DNA of 64,000 nucleotides from assembly GCA_025617375.2 (NCBI GenBank), contig JAMYGW020000009.1:1054001-1118000 (forward strand). Reading direction: 5' to 3'. This document shows positions 10,071-22,000 of this stretch, piece after piece (position 1 is the stretch's first letter; every line of letters begins with the position of its first letter). The notes under the pieces were generated by a model. That model worked only from the letters and a program-made list of their open reading frames with translations, was not told the origin of the DNA and did no database searches. Made by a program: the position numbers and the translations under genes. Source of the DNA: Acarospora socialis. Lineage: Eukaryota; Ascomycota; Lecanoromycetes; Acarosporales; Acarosporaceae.

Positions 10071-11711
10071 ATGGTTCTCCAAGATCTGGGCCGGCGAATC
10101 AACGCCGCTGTCTCGGATCTCACCCGGTCCAGCAACCTTGACGAAAAGGTGAACTCATGGACTCGGTAACCTTTGTGGACTATCATATTGATACAAGTAT
10201 CACAGGCATTTGATGGCATGATCAAGGAGATATGTGCCGCTCTTCTCGAAGCCGATGTGAATGTCAAGCTTGTGGGAAACCTGCGAAAATCGATCAAACA
10301 AACCGTCAATTTCAAGGAGCTAGCGCCCGGAGTCAACAAAAAGCGCTTGATTCAGAAAGCAGTCTTTGATGAGTTAGTCAAGCTCGTGGATCCTCATGCC
10401 GAACCGTTCAAGCCGAAGAAGGGGAAACCCAACGTCATCATGTTTGTTGGGCTGCAGGGTTCTGGGAAGACGACAACTTGTACAAAGCTCGCCCGCCACT
10501 ACCAGTCAAGGGGTTTCAAGTCATGCCTAGTTTGCGCCGATACGTTTCGAGCCGGTGCATTCGACCAGCTGAAGCAGAATGCCACGAAAGCAAAGATACC
10601 ATACTATGGTTCCCTCACTCAGACAGATCCAGCAGTAGTAGCTAGGGAAGGTGTTGAAAAGTTCAAAAAAGAACGGTTCGAGGTGATCATAGTGGATACT
10701 AGTGGGAGACATCGACAGGAGCAGGACTTGTTCGATGAGATGGTGCAGATCCAGAATGCTGTAAAGCCAGATCAGACGATTATGGTGTTGGATGCAACAA
10801 TAGGACAGCAAGCGGAAGCGCAGAGTAAGGCCTTCAAGGAGACGGCAGACTACGGCGCGATTATCATCACCAAGACGGACGGGAATGCCAGTGGTGGCGG
10901 CGCTATCTCCGCCGTGGCGGCGACCCATACACCTATTGTGTTCATCGGTACCGGCGAACATATGCTAGATCTCGAGCGTTTCTCTCCTCAGCCCTTCGTC
11001 TCAAAGCTTTTAGGCATGGGTGACATGCAAGGGCTTGTCGAGCACGTACAATCACTGAAACTCGATCAGAAAGATACCATGAAGCACATCGCCGAGGGAG
11101 TCTTCACCGTCCGCGATCTGAGAGATCAGCTCTCCAACATCATGAAAATGGGCCCACTATCGAAAATGGCAGGCATGATCCCCGGTCTGAGCCAAATGAT
11201 GGGCGGCATGGACGACGAAGAAGGGTCCATGAAGATGCGACGCATGATATACATCTGCGACAGCATGACGATCAAAGAGCTCGATTCAGACGGTAAGATT
11301 TTCGTCGAGCAGCCGACGCGGATGACGCGGATCGCACACGGCAGCGGCACGAGTGTGAGGGAAGTCGAGGATCTGCTAACGCAGCATCGGATGATGGCCG
11401 GTATGGCAAAGAAGATGGGAGGAAACATGAAGAATATGCAGAGAGCGCAAAGTGCCATGGGCGGTGGGAACAGACAGCAGCAAATGGCGGCCATGCAAAA
11501 GCGCATGCAGAGTATGGGCGGAGCGGGGCCTGCCGGAGGGGCAGGAGGCATGGACTTGGGCGCTATGATGAAGATGCTGGGAGGTGGTGGCGGAGCTGGC
11601 GGTGGTGGGATGCCGGATATGCAGAGCCTGATGAAGTCGATGGGTGGTATGATGGGAGGGGTGCCGGGTATGGGTGGCGCAGGCGGTGGCAGAGGGAGAG
11701 CGGGACGATGA
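10071..11711 (+). CDS. SRP54: Signal recognition particle 54 kDa subunit
   Basis: Two exons, 10071-10148 and 10206-11711, with a 57-bp intron, give 527 residues. The N-domain starts [17 protein letters not shown]. The GTPase domain shows G1 GLQGSGKTT (108-116), the [11 protein letters not shown] block, G3 DTSGR (190-194) and G4 TKTDG (248-252), then [12 protein letters not shown]. The M domain follows with Met-rich helices ([19 protein letters not shown]) and the [12 protein letters not shown] signal-sequence/RNA-binding block. The tail is an unusually Gly/Met-rich low-complexity region. SRP54 binds signal peptides and 7SL RNA in the cytosol and docks with the SRP receptor by paired GTPases. 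The first-exon length and intron place fit fungal orthologues. Confidence 0.96.
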
Positions 11712-12093
11712 TTTGCAGATTTGCTGGTACATTACTGCAAGTGGAGTTGCATTGGTATGGCGTTTCTCTCTGATGGTTTTGCTTCGCGGTCCTCCAGTAC
11801 TAGATTATTGCAAAGAGCAATCCCAACCTTCCGTACCGTCCACTATTCATCGGTGCTGGCCTTCCATGGCCAAGGTCAGCGGTGTGGACATGAAATAAAC
11901 TCTTGATGACTGAGCTCTGGGGAATCTCTGTATGGAAATGCGAAACTGATTCTGGAGGACCACATATACAGGAGCAAATCCGATGATGATGATGAGGAGG
12001 CAGTTAGGATGCCAGAAAGGAGGAGGGAAGGGGTGAGGGCGCTTTGGAAGCAACACTGAGTGAAGCAATAGAGCATTAGCATTCGCCAAACTC
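11712..12093. other. Intergenic region after SRP54
   Basis: 3' flank of SRP54 and 3' flank of the uncertain minus-strand coding region at 12.1-13.0 kb. Short open frames here have no starts or motifs worth calling. Confidence 0.5.
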
Positions 12094-13026
12094 TTATTTA
12101 CTGAGGAGCACTCCATACCTTGACTGAGCCTTCAATGCTGATAGAGCCATATCTAGGTTCGGCTCAATCTCGGGGAGGATGACATCGCAGATCCTCACAA
12201 CTTGCTCCCAATCGAAGAATTGCTCATTATGAGCAACACCCTCATCATGTGCGCTGCTATTCCGATAGAGGCGCAGAGGCTCAGTATATGCGAATATTTT
12301 TGCATGCTGTGTACGGAACTGCTTGTCCTGGATGTTTTTTGAGTATTGAACCTTCTCAATATTGTGGAGGAGGGCGGCGCAGACGCTGTAAGAGGGACTC
12401 CCGTCTATGTCCGTGAGGATGACATCGCCTTTCTTAATGACCTGGTTCGATCGACTATAGGTCATTGTGCAAGACAGATTCATCATGGACACTACTGGCC
12501 CTATAGAGCCGGAGGACCTTGCTATACGCAAACTGCGCGCGGAACTGCTGATCCTGGATATCCTCGAGATTCTGTGAACCTCCAATGTCTCGGAGGAGGG
12601 CGGCGCGAATACTGAATCGTTGGCCCTTGATATTGGCCGAGGTTTGCTGGAACCCTCTTGATATTGTGTGTGCGGCGGAGCACTTCTCGTTGTGAGCGCT
12701 GCTGTTGCGGTGTGTCCGGAGGTCGCCATGGTTATGAAGACCTTTGGCGTACTTCTGACGGATTGTTGGTTCTTGACATCCATCAAGTTCTGCTGGACTC
12801 TCTCGATATTGTGTTCGTGACAAAGCAACTCCCGTGTTGCCGCGGCCACACTCTCGGTATGAGTGCTGCTGTTGCGATATATACCGAAAGCCTCAATGTG
12901 GCAGGGATTACCGGTGCTATCCTTGAGGAACTGCTGACTCTGGAGGCCTCCTTAAGTTCAATTGAACTGCTGGTCATGGCGAGTCGATGTCTCATTGTTG
13001 GCGCTGCTGGGTTTCCGCGTGGGTGA
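12094..13026 (-). CDS. Uncertain repeat-bearing coding region, hypothetical
   Basis: A 251-residue open frame (12849-12094) and an overlapping second frame (12823-12455) share this stretch. Both contain copies of the same peptide motif, with cores such as LRLYRNSSAHDE, LRLYRASSVHDE and LRTHRNSSAHNE on the minus strand. Between cores a second conserved piece recurs (LLHxIEKVQ...IQDKQFRTQ). Neighbouring units lie in different frames, so either introns between units switch frame, or the gene is decaying after unit loss. I recognise no family and cannot fix the start or exons. Boundaries are approximate; a non-coding tandem repeat is the alternative. Confidence 0.35.
12242..13025 (-). repeat. Five-copy degenerate tandem repeat
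   Basis: The core (plus strand TCATCATGTGCGCTGCTATT-like, encoding RNSSAHDE on minus) recurs at about 12242, 12480, 12687, 12854 and 12992. Spacing shrinks from 238 to 207, 167 and 138 bp. A linked GAACTGCTG-x-TCCTGGA-like segment lies between cores. Copies are 60-80% alike by eye. Confidence 0.65.
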
Positions 13027-14105
13027 CAAATTGCCATACTATGTATCGTTGAAACTGCTGGTGCTGGAATGAAGAATCTGTTTCTACGAGAGGATCTGGC
13101 CGACTTATATAGTGAATACACTGACGGACTGGTTCTTGTCTAAGACCAGATGCCCTTGCCGGGTTTACCAGATGTTCTTACCGCATATCTCCTTCCTCCT
13201 TCCACAGCAATGCTCAGTCAAACCATTGTTCGGTGTACACAACACTTCCTTCCCAGTCGCTAATATTCTGATCTGCTGGGAGTAGCTATATACCGGTAAA
13301 GCCCTACCCAAACTACCTCTACTCTGATGACTGATAACCTTTTTCGGTCAAGCATTGCTCCTGTGAGCAACGTTCCCATCGGAAGCCCTTTCCTTTCTGG
13401 TACTGTATGTTCACAGCCAAACGCGTCTCTCTATGCACTGAGATCTCCGAATGCTGTTTCCGAATCTACTGGTCTTTGATAATATTCAGGTTCTGTTTAA
13501 ACCTTTCCAGTGTGGTGGAGGCGAGCAAAGCCGACATTGTATAGTGCCTGCCATGAGCTCCGTTAGCAAAGGACTGGGCGTACTGCCATCGCAATTGCTC
13601 GTACTGGAGGTCTCATCAAGATGGCAACGCGGAGCTGAGTAGGAAGCAGCATGGTTGGAAGGGGCATTGAAGACTTATAAGCACCAGTACACTCTCTGGC
13701 GATGATTCACAAGGCATGACGGTTTAGATCCACACTGCGAATAAAGGTATTGATAGTAGTAGACGTAGAATTGAGACCATATGGAGTCCTTCTACAGTCC
13801 CGATGCTAGATAGATATTTGATATATTCGCAGACAACAGCCTGATGGTCATCTGCACCAAAGTGATCGACACTGTCATGTTTCTTCGCTCACCAGCACTC
13901 CGGCCGGAATCGCATCGGCTTTCTTTTCATTCTCACGGCATTGCCCTCGATGCGATTTGGCTTCAAACACACCTGCTGCTCTATACCTCCCTAAAGCTTA
14001 ACTCATCTTCGAGTAATGCCACTTGCTAGATGGCGGGCGGGGGCTGCTTCGGACTGGGACAATGTGTTAATCATGCCTGAAGTGGAACACGGTAGGTAGC
14101 CATCC
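13027..14105. other. Intergenic region, nothing supported
   Basis: About 1.1 kb with no frame longer than about 60 codons from an ATG. A GGAACTGCTG-like fragment near 13050 may be a worn extra copy of the upstream repeat. No RNA gene was recognised. Confidence 0.45.
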
Positions 14106-15383
14106 TCAACCCTGGATAGCATTTCTCAATAGCGGAGCAACCTGCTTCCTACTCCTACTCACATCCCTTTGAACCCAAGCTTTCTGCCATGTACCGGCAT
14201 TCTGTTCTCGCGCGTTTGTGATCGCTTTCGTTTCAAGACCAAGCACTCCCTCCGCCATCTTGACAAACTTCTCCGCTGCAGCGATACTGCTCGGATCCTT
14301 GGCCCAGAGATAGAGCTCACGCTTGAACTTCCCTCGCTCGTCTGTGGATGCTGTCATGATCGCATAGATCGATAGACTTCGTTCTCCAGCGAATGCTTGG
14401 GTTAGATCTGGAAAGGGCTTTTCTTGGTCCGCTTTATGGACTAGCCAGTCGAGCGGCTTGACGACAGAACTTATGCCCAATATCTTCCCTCCTTCGTCCC
14501 ACTGCTTGTAGTCTTTTCGTAGGATATCAGCAAGCCGCAAATTGTCGATAGCCTTTTTCGCCGCATCGATTTCAGAGTAGTATTTTTTCCTATCATAACC
14601 CACTGCGTCCCTAGGTGAGAGGTTGATCTTCGCCTCCAAGTACTCAACAATCTCTACATCGACAGCTTCCACTTTCCCTTCCATCGTCAAATTCGCCGTA
14701 TCAATCAACACAGCTGCAAGCGCCAGCTTCGCCACTTGCGCATCCCACACTTTGGTCACGGCACTGTCGTCCACGAGCGAATCGCCCTGGGCGTGCGCCG
14801 CTCCGGCCGAGAGCGACTGACCAGACAATCGATCCCACGCATCTTTGCAATAACGCACCACCAGACTCGTACAGCTACCGCACTTTTCGACCACCCGCGG
14901 CTCGCTGCCTGTTTCTAGCGGCGGCACGACATGCTCGTCGTCGTGGTGGTCAACCACGCCGCCCACCCTAAAGCTATACACCTCGCCAAGTGTACCTTGC
15001 AACTTGTTGTGGTCGACAAGAATCCATTTCGTGTTTTCCGGCTTGAGCTTGTCCTTCACATTCGCCAATGACGGAAAGTCATCGAGCGTAATGAGATGCT
15101 TCGGTTCTATGTTTGCGTGCCGGCAGACTGTCAGAAACTCCGGACGAAGCCTTAGGTCTGCGACTGAAAGGTTCGTTACGGGTATGTACAGAGGTGTGAA
15201 CGCATCCCGAGGGGGACAGCAGGATTGTATGTATGCGTAGATGAGGGAGGAGCTAAGGGAGTCGAGATCTGCGGATTCATTACCAATGACAAGAGTAACA
15301 TTCCGAGATTGCTCGATCGCGGAGCGAAGGGCTGTCTTCGCATGGCTGAGGAACGCACGAAGAGAGTTTCGTGGGAATGCCAT
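14106..15383 (-). CDS. PPX1: Exopolyphosphatase, DHH family
   Basis: Intronless, 425 residues. DHH phosphoesterase motifs are complete: GNESADLDS (34-42, motif I), LVDHN (122-126, motif II), DHHDDE (145-150, motif III with the two metal-binding His) and CGSCTSLV (about 168-175, motif IV). The C-terminal half, from about residue 280, looks like a DHHA2 domain (SSVVKPLDWLV and the FKRELYLWA segment). Yeast Ppx1 releases phosphate from linear polyphosphate in the cytosol and mitochondrial matrix. Length fits the fungal family (about 400-450). It shares a 196-bp divergent promoter with the methyltransferase gene. Confidence 0.92.
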   Translation of the reverse strand: MAFPRNSLRAFLSHAKTALRSAIEQSRNVTLVIGNESADLDSLSSSLIYAYIQSCCPPRDAFTPLYIPVTNLSVADLRLRPEFLTVCRHANIEPKHLITLDDFPSLANVKDKLKPENTKWILVDHNKLQGTLGEVYSFRVGGVVDHHDDEHVVPPLETGSEPRVVEKCGSCTSLVVRYCKDAWDRLSGQSLSAGAAHAQGDSLVDDSAVTKVWDAQVAKLALAAVLIDTANLTMEGKVEAVDVEIVEYLEAKINLSPRDAVGYDRKKYYSEIDAAKKAIDNLRLADILRKDYKQWDEGGKILGISSVVKPLDWLVHKADQEKPFPDLTQAFAGERSLSIYAIMTASTDERGKFKRELYLWAKDPSSIAAAEKFVKMAEGVLGLETKAITNAREQNAGTWQKAWVQRDVSRSRKQVAPLLRNAIQG

Positions 15384-15579
15384 TATTTACTGGACTCTGC
15401 GATTCAATTCATATTTCCAATCTAACTTGATAGCGGCGGTCAATTGCAAACTCACGGCAATCAAGCTTTGAATGATGTCAAAAGTCGGTATCTTTTCTGC
15501 GCTCACTCACCGCCTTGGTAGATCCCTTATTTTCTGCCATGCCCTTGGGTTTTGACGCTCAGCATGGCCGTCCTGGATT
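15384..15579. promoter_or_regulatory. Bidirectional promoter, PPX1 and methyltransferase
   Basis: 196 bp between two divergent start codons (15383 minus, 15580 plus). Both promoters and 5' UTRs must fit here. No TATA box is evident. Confidence 0.5.
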
Positions 15580-16372
15580 ATGCCTAGAGAATCGCTTGGA
15601 GAGCTGGCACACGCCTCTTACTGGGATAGGCGCTACAGGACCGGCGACAGAGAAGATGCGCTCGACACAGACGGTACTGGATCATACGATTGGTTCAAAT
15701 CTTTCCAAGCCGTAAGGCCTTTCCTAGAGAAACATCTACCCGGCGTGAATTCTGCTCCGAAAATATTACATCTTGGGTGCGGCAACAGTGTAAGTACTTG
15801 CCGAGTACCTATCCCAATATTAGGTGAACCCTTGGTGGGATAGGAATTCTGACGGTACTTTGATAGACAATTCCCAATGACCTGCGAGAGCTTGGCTATA
15901 CGGATCAACTCTCCATTGACTTCTCCGCTGTTGTGATTGAGAGGATGAGGTCAAAGCATCCCGAGATGATTTGGGAGGTAATGGACGTGAGACATTTGGA
16001 TTTCGAGGAAAGTATGTTTGATGTCTCGATTGACAAGGGTACGCTAGACGCAATGCTGCACGGTAGTCTGTGGCACCCGCCAGCGGACGTAAGGAAGAAT
16101 GTCGCCGACTATGTCAACGAGGTATTGTTGATTAACAGTTGAGTTGCGATAACGGTTTGGTAACTGACAGAAGCGAAACGCAGGTTGCGAGAGTCCTCAA
16201 GCCGGGAGGGAAATGGTTGTATGTAACATATCGTCAACCCCATTTTATGAAGCCCATGCTGCAACGGCCCGAGATATGGTCGTTGGATGTTGAGACGCTC
16301 GCAGATGTGCCAGGAGGGGGCGGCGCGTTCGAGTATTTTGGTTTCGTTATGACGAAGAAGTTGAATCCATAA
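15580..16372 (+). CDS. Class I SAM-dependent methyltransferase, METTL13/EEF1AKMT4-like
   Basis: Three exons, 15580-15789, 15867-16121 and 16184-16372 (introns 77 and 62 bp, both phase 0), give 217 residues. The N-terminus has YWDRRYRTGD...YDWF, typical of the METTL13/CSKMT/EEF1AKMT4 group. SAM-binding motif I is ILHLGCGNS (62-70), the post-I acidic residue lies in LSIDFS, and then MDVRHLDFE and FDVSIDKGTLDAML follow. Exon 3 supplies VARVLKPGGKWLYVTYRQPHFMKP. Animal relatives methylate eEF1A or citrate synthase; the substrate of the fungal protein is unknown to me. The frame crosses exon 1-2 exactly inside motif I (GNS|TIPND), which supports the model. Confidence 0.85.
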
Positions 16373-16408
16373 TATCCTGACTCCAACGGGATTCAGACGC
16401 CTTTGCTG

Positions 16409-17331
16409 TTATCTCGGTGGTTTTTCTACCCCAGTTTCTGCCTCCTTTGCAACCCCCGCCGCCATTCTGACTGAGCCCACCGTGCCAGGCGCTTCCCTAG
16501 TAATAACTCCAGCTCCTACTGCGCCTGTGCCTGCCGCCGCGGAAGGGAGAGCGCTTTTCTTGCCCTTGGTGAACATTCTCCGAAAGACGTTTGTAAAGGG
16601 TACCACCGTCACCCTTGCGAACCACGGTGTGGCCCAAACACTGAAAATGAGTCGCACTGGCAGAAGCGCCTTTGTTATGGCATAGGCAGTAGCGAATCTG
16701 TTCCGTTAGCTCTACATTCCGCTACAATTTTGTCTGTATCGCGGCTCCCAGGTGCGAAGACGGAAGCTGGAATGGGAAGGGACATACTCCACGACAAGTC
16801 TCGTAGCTCCTTCCCCTCGACCCCACCATTTGTACCTCCGCTTGCCCTCCTGCCCTAACCATCCTTTCCTTCGAAAGTAGTTCCCAAACTTCTCTACCCC
16901 GTCACTTACCCACTTCCCCTCGCTGACCAGCGGTGGCATCCATCGACTATAATGAAAGAAACCAGCTAGCGCAAACAGCGGCGCAACCGCTGTAAGTTCG
17001 TGAAGAAGTAAAAAGGCGGTAATGTGTGTTATCGGTGCGTGGCGTAGAGGTGTGGTATACTTGGAGAGGAAGCGTGGGACTGCAGGAATAGGACAGACGT
17101 TAGCTGAGGCAGTTGGATGAAGTGAGGGCTGGCTGATGAAAACATGAGACGGGACCGCATACGGCGTGAGAATATCCGGTCAAGTCTTCCTCTTGCTTTT
17201 TGTACGGCTTCGGGGTTAGGATCATCGGGCTTGGTTGAGAGCAGACGTCGACGCCCACGTCGGAAGAGATAGGACGAGAAATGTGAGACGTTGTAAGAAG
17301 CGCGAGCTGAGTGACTGCGCCACCACATCAT
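16409..17331 (-). CDS. FAM210-like (DUF1279) mitochondrial membrane protein
   Basis: Three exons, 17331-17163, 17079-16788 and 16697-16409 (introns 83 and 90 bp), encode 249 residues. The start (MMWWRSHSARAS, then FRRGRRRLLSTKP) is a likely mitochondrial presequence. The DUF1279 domain contains FLSKYTTP, HITAFLLLHELTAVAP followed by the hydrophobic run LFALAGFFHY (membrane segment), then after exon 2 FATAYAITKALLPVRLIFSVWATPWFAR. This is the FAM210A/B pattern. Members are inner-membrane proteins linked to mitochondrial translation or organisation, mostly uncharacterised in fungi. The C-terminal ~50 residues are Ala/Gly/Thr-rich. It converges with the methyltransferase gene (36 bp between stops). 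Confidence 0.8.
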
Positions 17332-17737
17332 GGCAGTCTCTGCTTCCGGACTCTGGAATCAGTCCGGTGCTCTTGTCCTCACAGTGTAATGTTGTGACGA
17401 TGGTGATTCAGGGTTGATTCATTCCTCGTCTAAAATTATATAACCGGTTGAATCTGATCTTGGAGCACTTACAGGATATCCAAGTCAACTGGTGCTTGTT
17501 AGAGAGGACACTTGATGGTTTATGTGGCGCATGATATTCACAGGTAATACAGATATTGGAGTGGCCCATCGTGACCTTTAAGGCTATGTAAGATTTTGCA
17601 GCTCAGAGGTTGACAGAGAGCACTACTTCGGATCTACTTTTCGTCGCTCATGATACACGTGATGTTCTGCTTTCAACCATGATCGCACGTCTTGCTCTAG
17701 CAGATGAAACCTTCGAGAGTCGTTGAATAACAGACGT
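17332..17737. other. Intergenic region between FAM210-like and NDK1
   Basis: About 400 bp upstream of the FAM210-like start and downstream of the NDK1 stop. No coding or RNA feature recognised. Confidence 0.5.
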
Positions 17738-18613
17738 TTATGGCTTCTCATAAATCCAATCGAACTGGCTCTGCTTGTACTCGATCACCTCACCCTTAGC
17801 AAACCACAAGGCGATTTCCTTCTTGGCGTTTTCGACACTGTCGGAGCCGTGGCAAACGTTACGACCAACATCCTGATAGGAGTGTCAGCATACGTGGCCA
17901 AGGCTAAATGTTTTCGGGAAAAGAATATGCGCACAATGGCGAAGTCACCCCGGATGGTTCCTGGAGCGGATGCAAGAGGGTTGGTGGCACCGAGGAGCGC
18001 TGTTGGAAGCATGCGTCTTAGTTTAAAGGATACACTTTTCGAGTTCGGAATCCAACGTACTGCGACCGGTCTTGACGGCGTCACGGCCCTCCCATACCAT
18101 GGCGCAGATGGGGCCGCTCAGCATATCTGTTCAGAAGTAGCGTTAGAAGGTCTTACTCACGCTACGCAGCGCTCGTTAGAACGCAGAGTGGATGAGCAAG
18201 AACACACAGGTAACTAGACCCTTGAAGAAGGGCTTGTCTGAGAGGTCGGCGTAGTGCTTCTCGAGATGTTCCTTGGACGGGGTGACAAGCTTGATTGCTG
18301 CAAGCTTGTACCTAAAAAGAAGTATTATCAGTTAACGGCATGTACGAATGAACTCCGAAACCATGAGACGAACTCACCCACGGTTCTCGAATCGAGAGAT
18401 AATGGGACCAACGAGTCCGCGCTGTAGACAGTGTCAGGTATTGTTCCATCCCGAATCAGTCTCAATTTGAATCAGTATAAGAACGGGTGCGAACCTGGAC
18501 GCCATCAGGTTTGATAGCAATGAAGCTGGAGAGCAAGGTCAGCTTCACCGCTCATTCTCGGACGATAGCAAGAAATGATTGCTCAATTCCACGTACGTTT
18601 GTTCGGAGGCCAT
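17738..18613 (-). CDS. NDK1: Nucleoside diphosphate kinase
   Basis: Seven small exons on the minus strand: 18613-18597, 18525-18495, 18421-18378, 18311-18208, 18126-18061, 17999-17935 and 17872-17738. Six introns of 61-81 bp are spliced in frame to 153 residues. Signatures are continuous across the junctions: [44 protein letters not shown] and the active site NVCHGSDS with catalytic His117, ending QFDWIYEKP. The enzyme transfers gamma-phosphate between nucleotides through a phospho-His. Intron density is very high for so short a protein. The second donor (GTTCGC) is weak but the protein match requires it. An upstream in-frame ATG at 18754 would add 47 residues. Confidence 0.93.
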
Positions 18614-19093
18614 GTTGTGCTTCTGTGCGTCTTCTTCTCGACCACGTTGAATCTGTCTCAGGAGTCCTTGGGTTTTCGGGCTAAGATGCTTGAAGATGGG
18701 AGGATCTTCTTGAGATTTTGTATTTATTTCTGCCGTCTGAGTGTTTTCGGTCATGTTCTAAGGTAGCAACCGTAACTAATGCAGGCCGAGAAGCCCTTAG
18801 TGGGGGGCACGTTCCTCTGGTGGGAAAGCCTTAAGTCTGTTTCGGTTAGCCGGACGACTACATTGTCATGAGGCTGGAGATGGCGCTAACATACCCCTGC
18901 AGACGGGAGTGCTGTGGCTTGTGTATAGTGCAGTGTACGGAGTGCTCCGTACCAGGTAGCAATCCAGGAACCAAAGCCGCGCAGCTTGACAACAACCAAA
19001 AACCGTGTTTTACCCTTGGTCAGAGGTATCTACCTGACTCTCTCATTTTTTGTTGCCATTGCGTCCTTTTACTGTGATGCAAGTTCATTTACA
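18614..19093. promoter_or_regulatory. Divergent promoter region, NDK1 and glucosidase II
   Basis: 480 bp between the NDK1 ATG and the glucosidase II ATG. The first 140 bp remain open in the NDK1 frame up to an ATG at 18754, so they may be coding or a 5' leader. The rest has no feature I can call. Confidence 0.45.
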
Positions 19094-22000
19094 ATGCTTT
19101 TGAGGAGATCGCTGCCCGTAAGTTGGGTGGTGCTCTTCACTTTCCTGTTCCATCTATGCTACTTGTTCAACCCCGCCAGTAAGTGATCTTACAACAATGT
19201 TTGTTGTGTCTGTGAGTGGCTCATATCGTCCAGCAACGGTGAAGCGTGACAACTTTAAGACGTGTGAACAGTCCGGCTTCTGTAACAGGAACCGGGCTTA
19301 TGCCGATTCGATATCTTCCAGTGGCTCGTCCTGGACCTCTCCGTATCAGCTCGATGCAAATTCTATTACCTTCGACAATGGTCAATTACAGGGCATGGTC
19401 CTCAAGAAACTCGGAAGCGGTGATGGATCCGTCCGGTTGCCTCTCACTATCACATTCTTGCAGTCAGGGACGGCAAGGGTCACCATTGACGAAGAAAAGC
19501 GTCAGAAAGGAGACATTGATTTACGGCACAACAGTGTAGCAAGGAAAGAACGTTACAATGAGGCCCAGCAATGGGCTATAGTTGGGGGACTCGATGTCAG
19601 CAAAGCCGCTAAACTTGAGAGTCGAACGGGAGAGGGTCTCACATCGGTGCATTACGGGCCGTCCCAGAGCTTTGAGGCAGTTCTTCGCCATTCGCCTTTT
19701 GGACTCGAATTCAAGAGAGACGGGCAGACACATGTTAGGTTAAATGAGAGGGGTTTCCTTAACTTGGAGCATTGGAGACCGAAGGTGGAGAGGGAACAGA
19801 ACGAAGCCAATGAAGAGAAGGAAGAAAGCGCCAATCTTTCAGAGGATGAGGGCACCTGGTGGGAAGAGACATTCGGAGGGAATACGGACACCAAGCCGAA
19901 AGGACCCGAGAGCATTGGATTGGACATCTCCTTTCCGGGATATGAGCACGTCTTGGGTATTCCTGAGCACACTGGACCACTGTCATTGAAGGAGACACGG
20001 TGTGTACTGGCACCAGTTCCGACCGATAACAATTCTTGTACTGATCTGGAGCCTACAGTGGTGGCTCGGGCAATTACGATCAGCCCTACCGTATGTACAA
20101 CAGCGATGTATTCGAGTACGAGTTGGACAGCCCGATGACGTTGTACGGCTCTATACCGTTCATGCAAGCTCATCGAAAAGGCTCCACCGTCGGTGTCTTC
20201 TGGCTCAACGCCGCAGAGACGTGGGTGGATATTGTAAAGTCAAGGGTTTCAAGCAATCCACTAAGTCTTGGCATTGGTGGCAAGACTGACACACAGACTC
20301 ATTGGTACTCTGAAAGCGGCCTTTTGGATGTATTTGTCATGCTAGGGCCGACGCCCAAAGATGTCACGAGCGCCTATACCGAATTGACGGGCAACACTCA
20401 ACTGCCTCAGCAATTCGCGATAGGTTATCATCAGTGCAGGTGGAACTATGTCTCGGCTGAAGATGTCAAGGATGTCGATCGCAAGTTTGACAAGCATAAT
20501 ATACCGTACGATGTTATATGGCTCGACATCGAGTACACTGATGATAAGAAGTATTTCACCTGGGACCCGCATACCTTTGCGGACCCTATCAGCATGCAGC
20601 AGCAGCTTGAGCAAGGGGGTCGAAAGCTCGTCACCATTATTGATCCCCACATCAAGAATGTTGGCGGCTATCACATTGTTGACGAGCTGAAAGCAAAAGA
20701 TCTCGCTGTAAAGAATAAAGACAACAACATCTATGAAGGCTGGTGCTGGCCGGGATCCTCTCATTGGATTGATTGTTTTAATCCCGCGGCTAAGGCATGG
20801 TGGAAGACTCTGTTTAGATTTGACAGTTTCAAGGGGACTGCTCCGAATACTTTCATCTGGAACGATATGAACGAACCTTCAGTGTTCAATGGTCCTGAAA
20901 CAACTATGCCGAAGGATAACCTTCATTACGGCAATTGGGAGCACAGAGACGTTCATAACATTAACGGGCTGACCTTCGTCAATGCTACCTATGATGCCCT
21001 CCTTGAAAGAGGCAAGAAGGGCGAGATCCGTAGGCCATTCGTACTTACCCGAGCCTTCTACGCCGGCAGCCAACGCATGGGTGCCATGTGGACTGGCGAC
21101 AATCTGGCTAACTGGGAGCACCTTGAAGCATCTGTACCAATGATATTAAGTATGGGCATTTCCGGCTTTCCCTTTGCTGGTGCAGATGTCGGGGGCTTTT
21201 TCGGTAACCCTGGGAAAGAGCTACTCACTCGATGGTTCCAAGCCGGTGCATTTTATCCATTCTTCCGAGGACATGCGCATATCGATACACGCAGGCGGGA
21301 ACCGTATCTTGCTGGTGAGCCATACACGGGCATAATCACGCAGGCACTCAGGCTGAGATATCAGCTGTTACCGTCATGGTACACCGCTTTTCAGGAAGCC
21401 TCCGTGAACGGATCGCCAATCTTGAGACCTCAATACTACGTTCATCCTGACGATGAGAGGGGCTTTGCCATTGATGATCAGTTTTATATCGGCAGTACCG
21501 GTCTACTCGCGAAACCAGTCACGAAGGAGAGTGCGGAGCAAGTGGACATCTACATATCGGATGGGGAGAAATACTACGACTATTTGGATTACAAGATCTA
21601 CTCCGGGGCGGGCAAGACGCACGCCGTTGCTGCGCCATTAGACAAGATTCCGCTGCTCATGCAAGGTGGACATGTGCTTTCACGTCGTGATCGGCCAAGG
21701 CGAAGCAGTGGCCTGATGAAGTGGGATCCCTTCACCTTGGTCGTGGTGTTGGATAACGCTGGAAACGCCGAGGGTACCCTGTATATCGATGATGGCGAGA
21801 CATTTGACTTCCAGGCAGGCGCCTACATCCACCGTAGATTCGCATTCTCCGCTTCTACGTCAAGCCTCACGTCAGTGGACCTGTCCGTGGACGGAAAGAG
21901 AACGAAAGAATATCTGAAGAGCATGGCCAAGGTACGCGTAGAGAAAGTGGTGGTCGTCGGTGCACCTGCCACTTGGGACGGCAAGACGGAGGTTCTTGTC

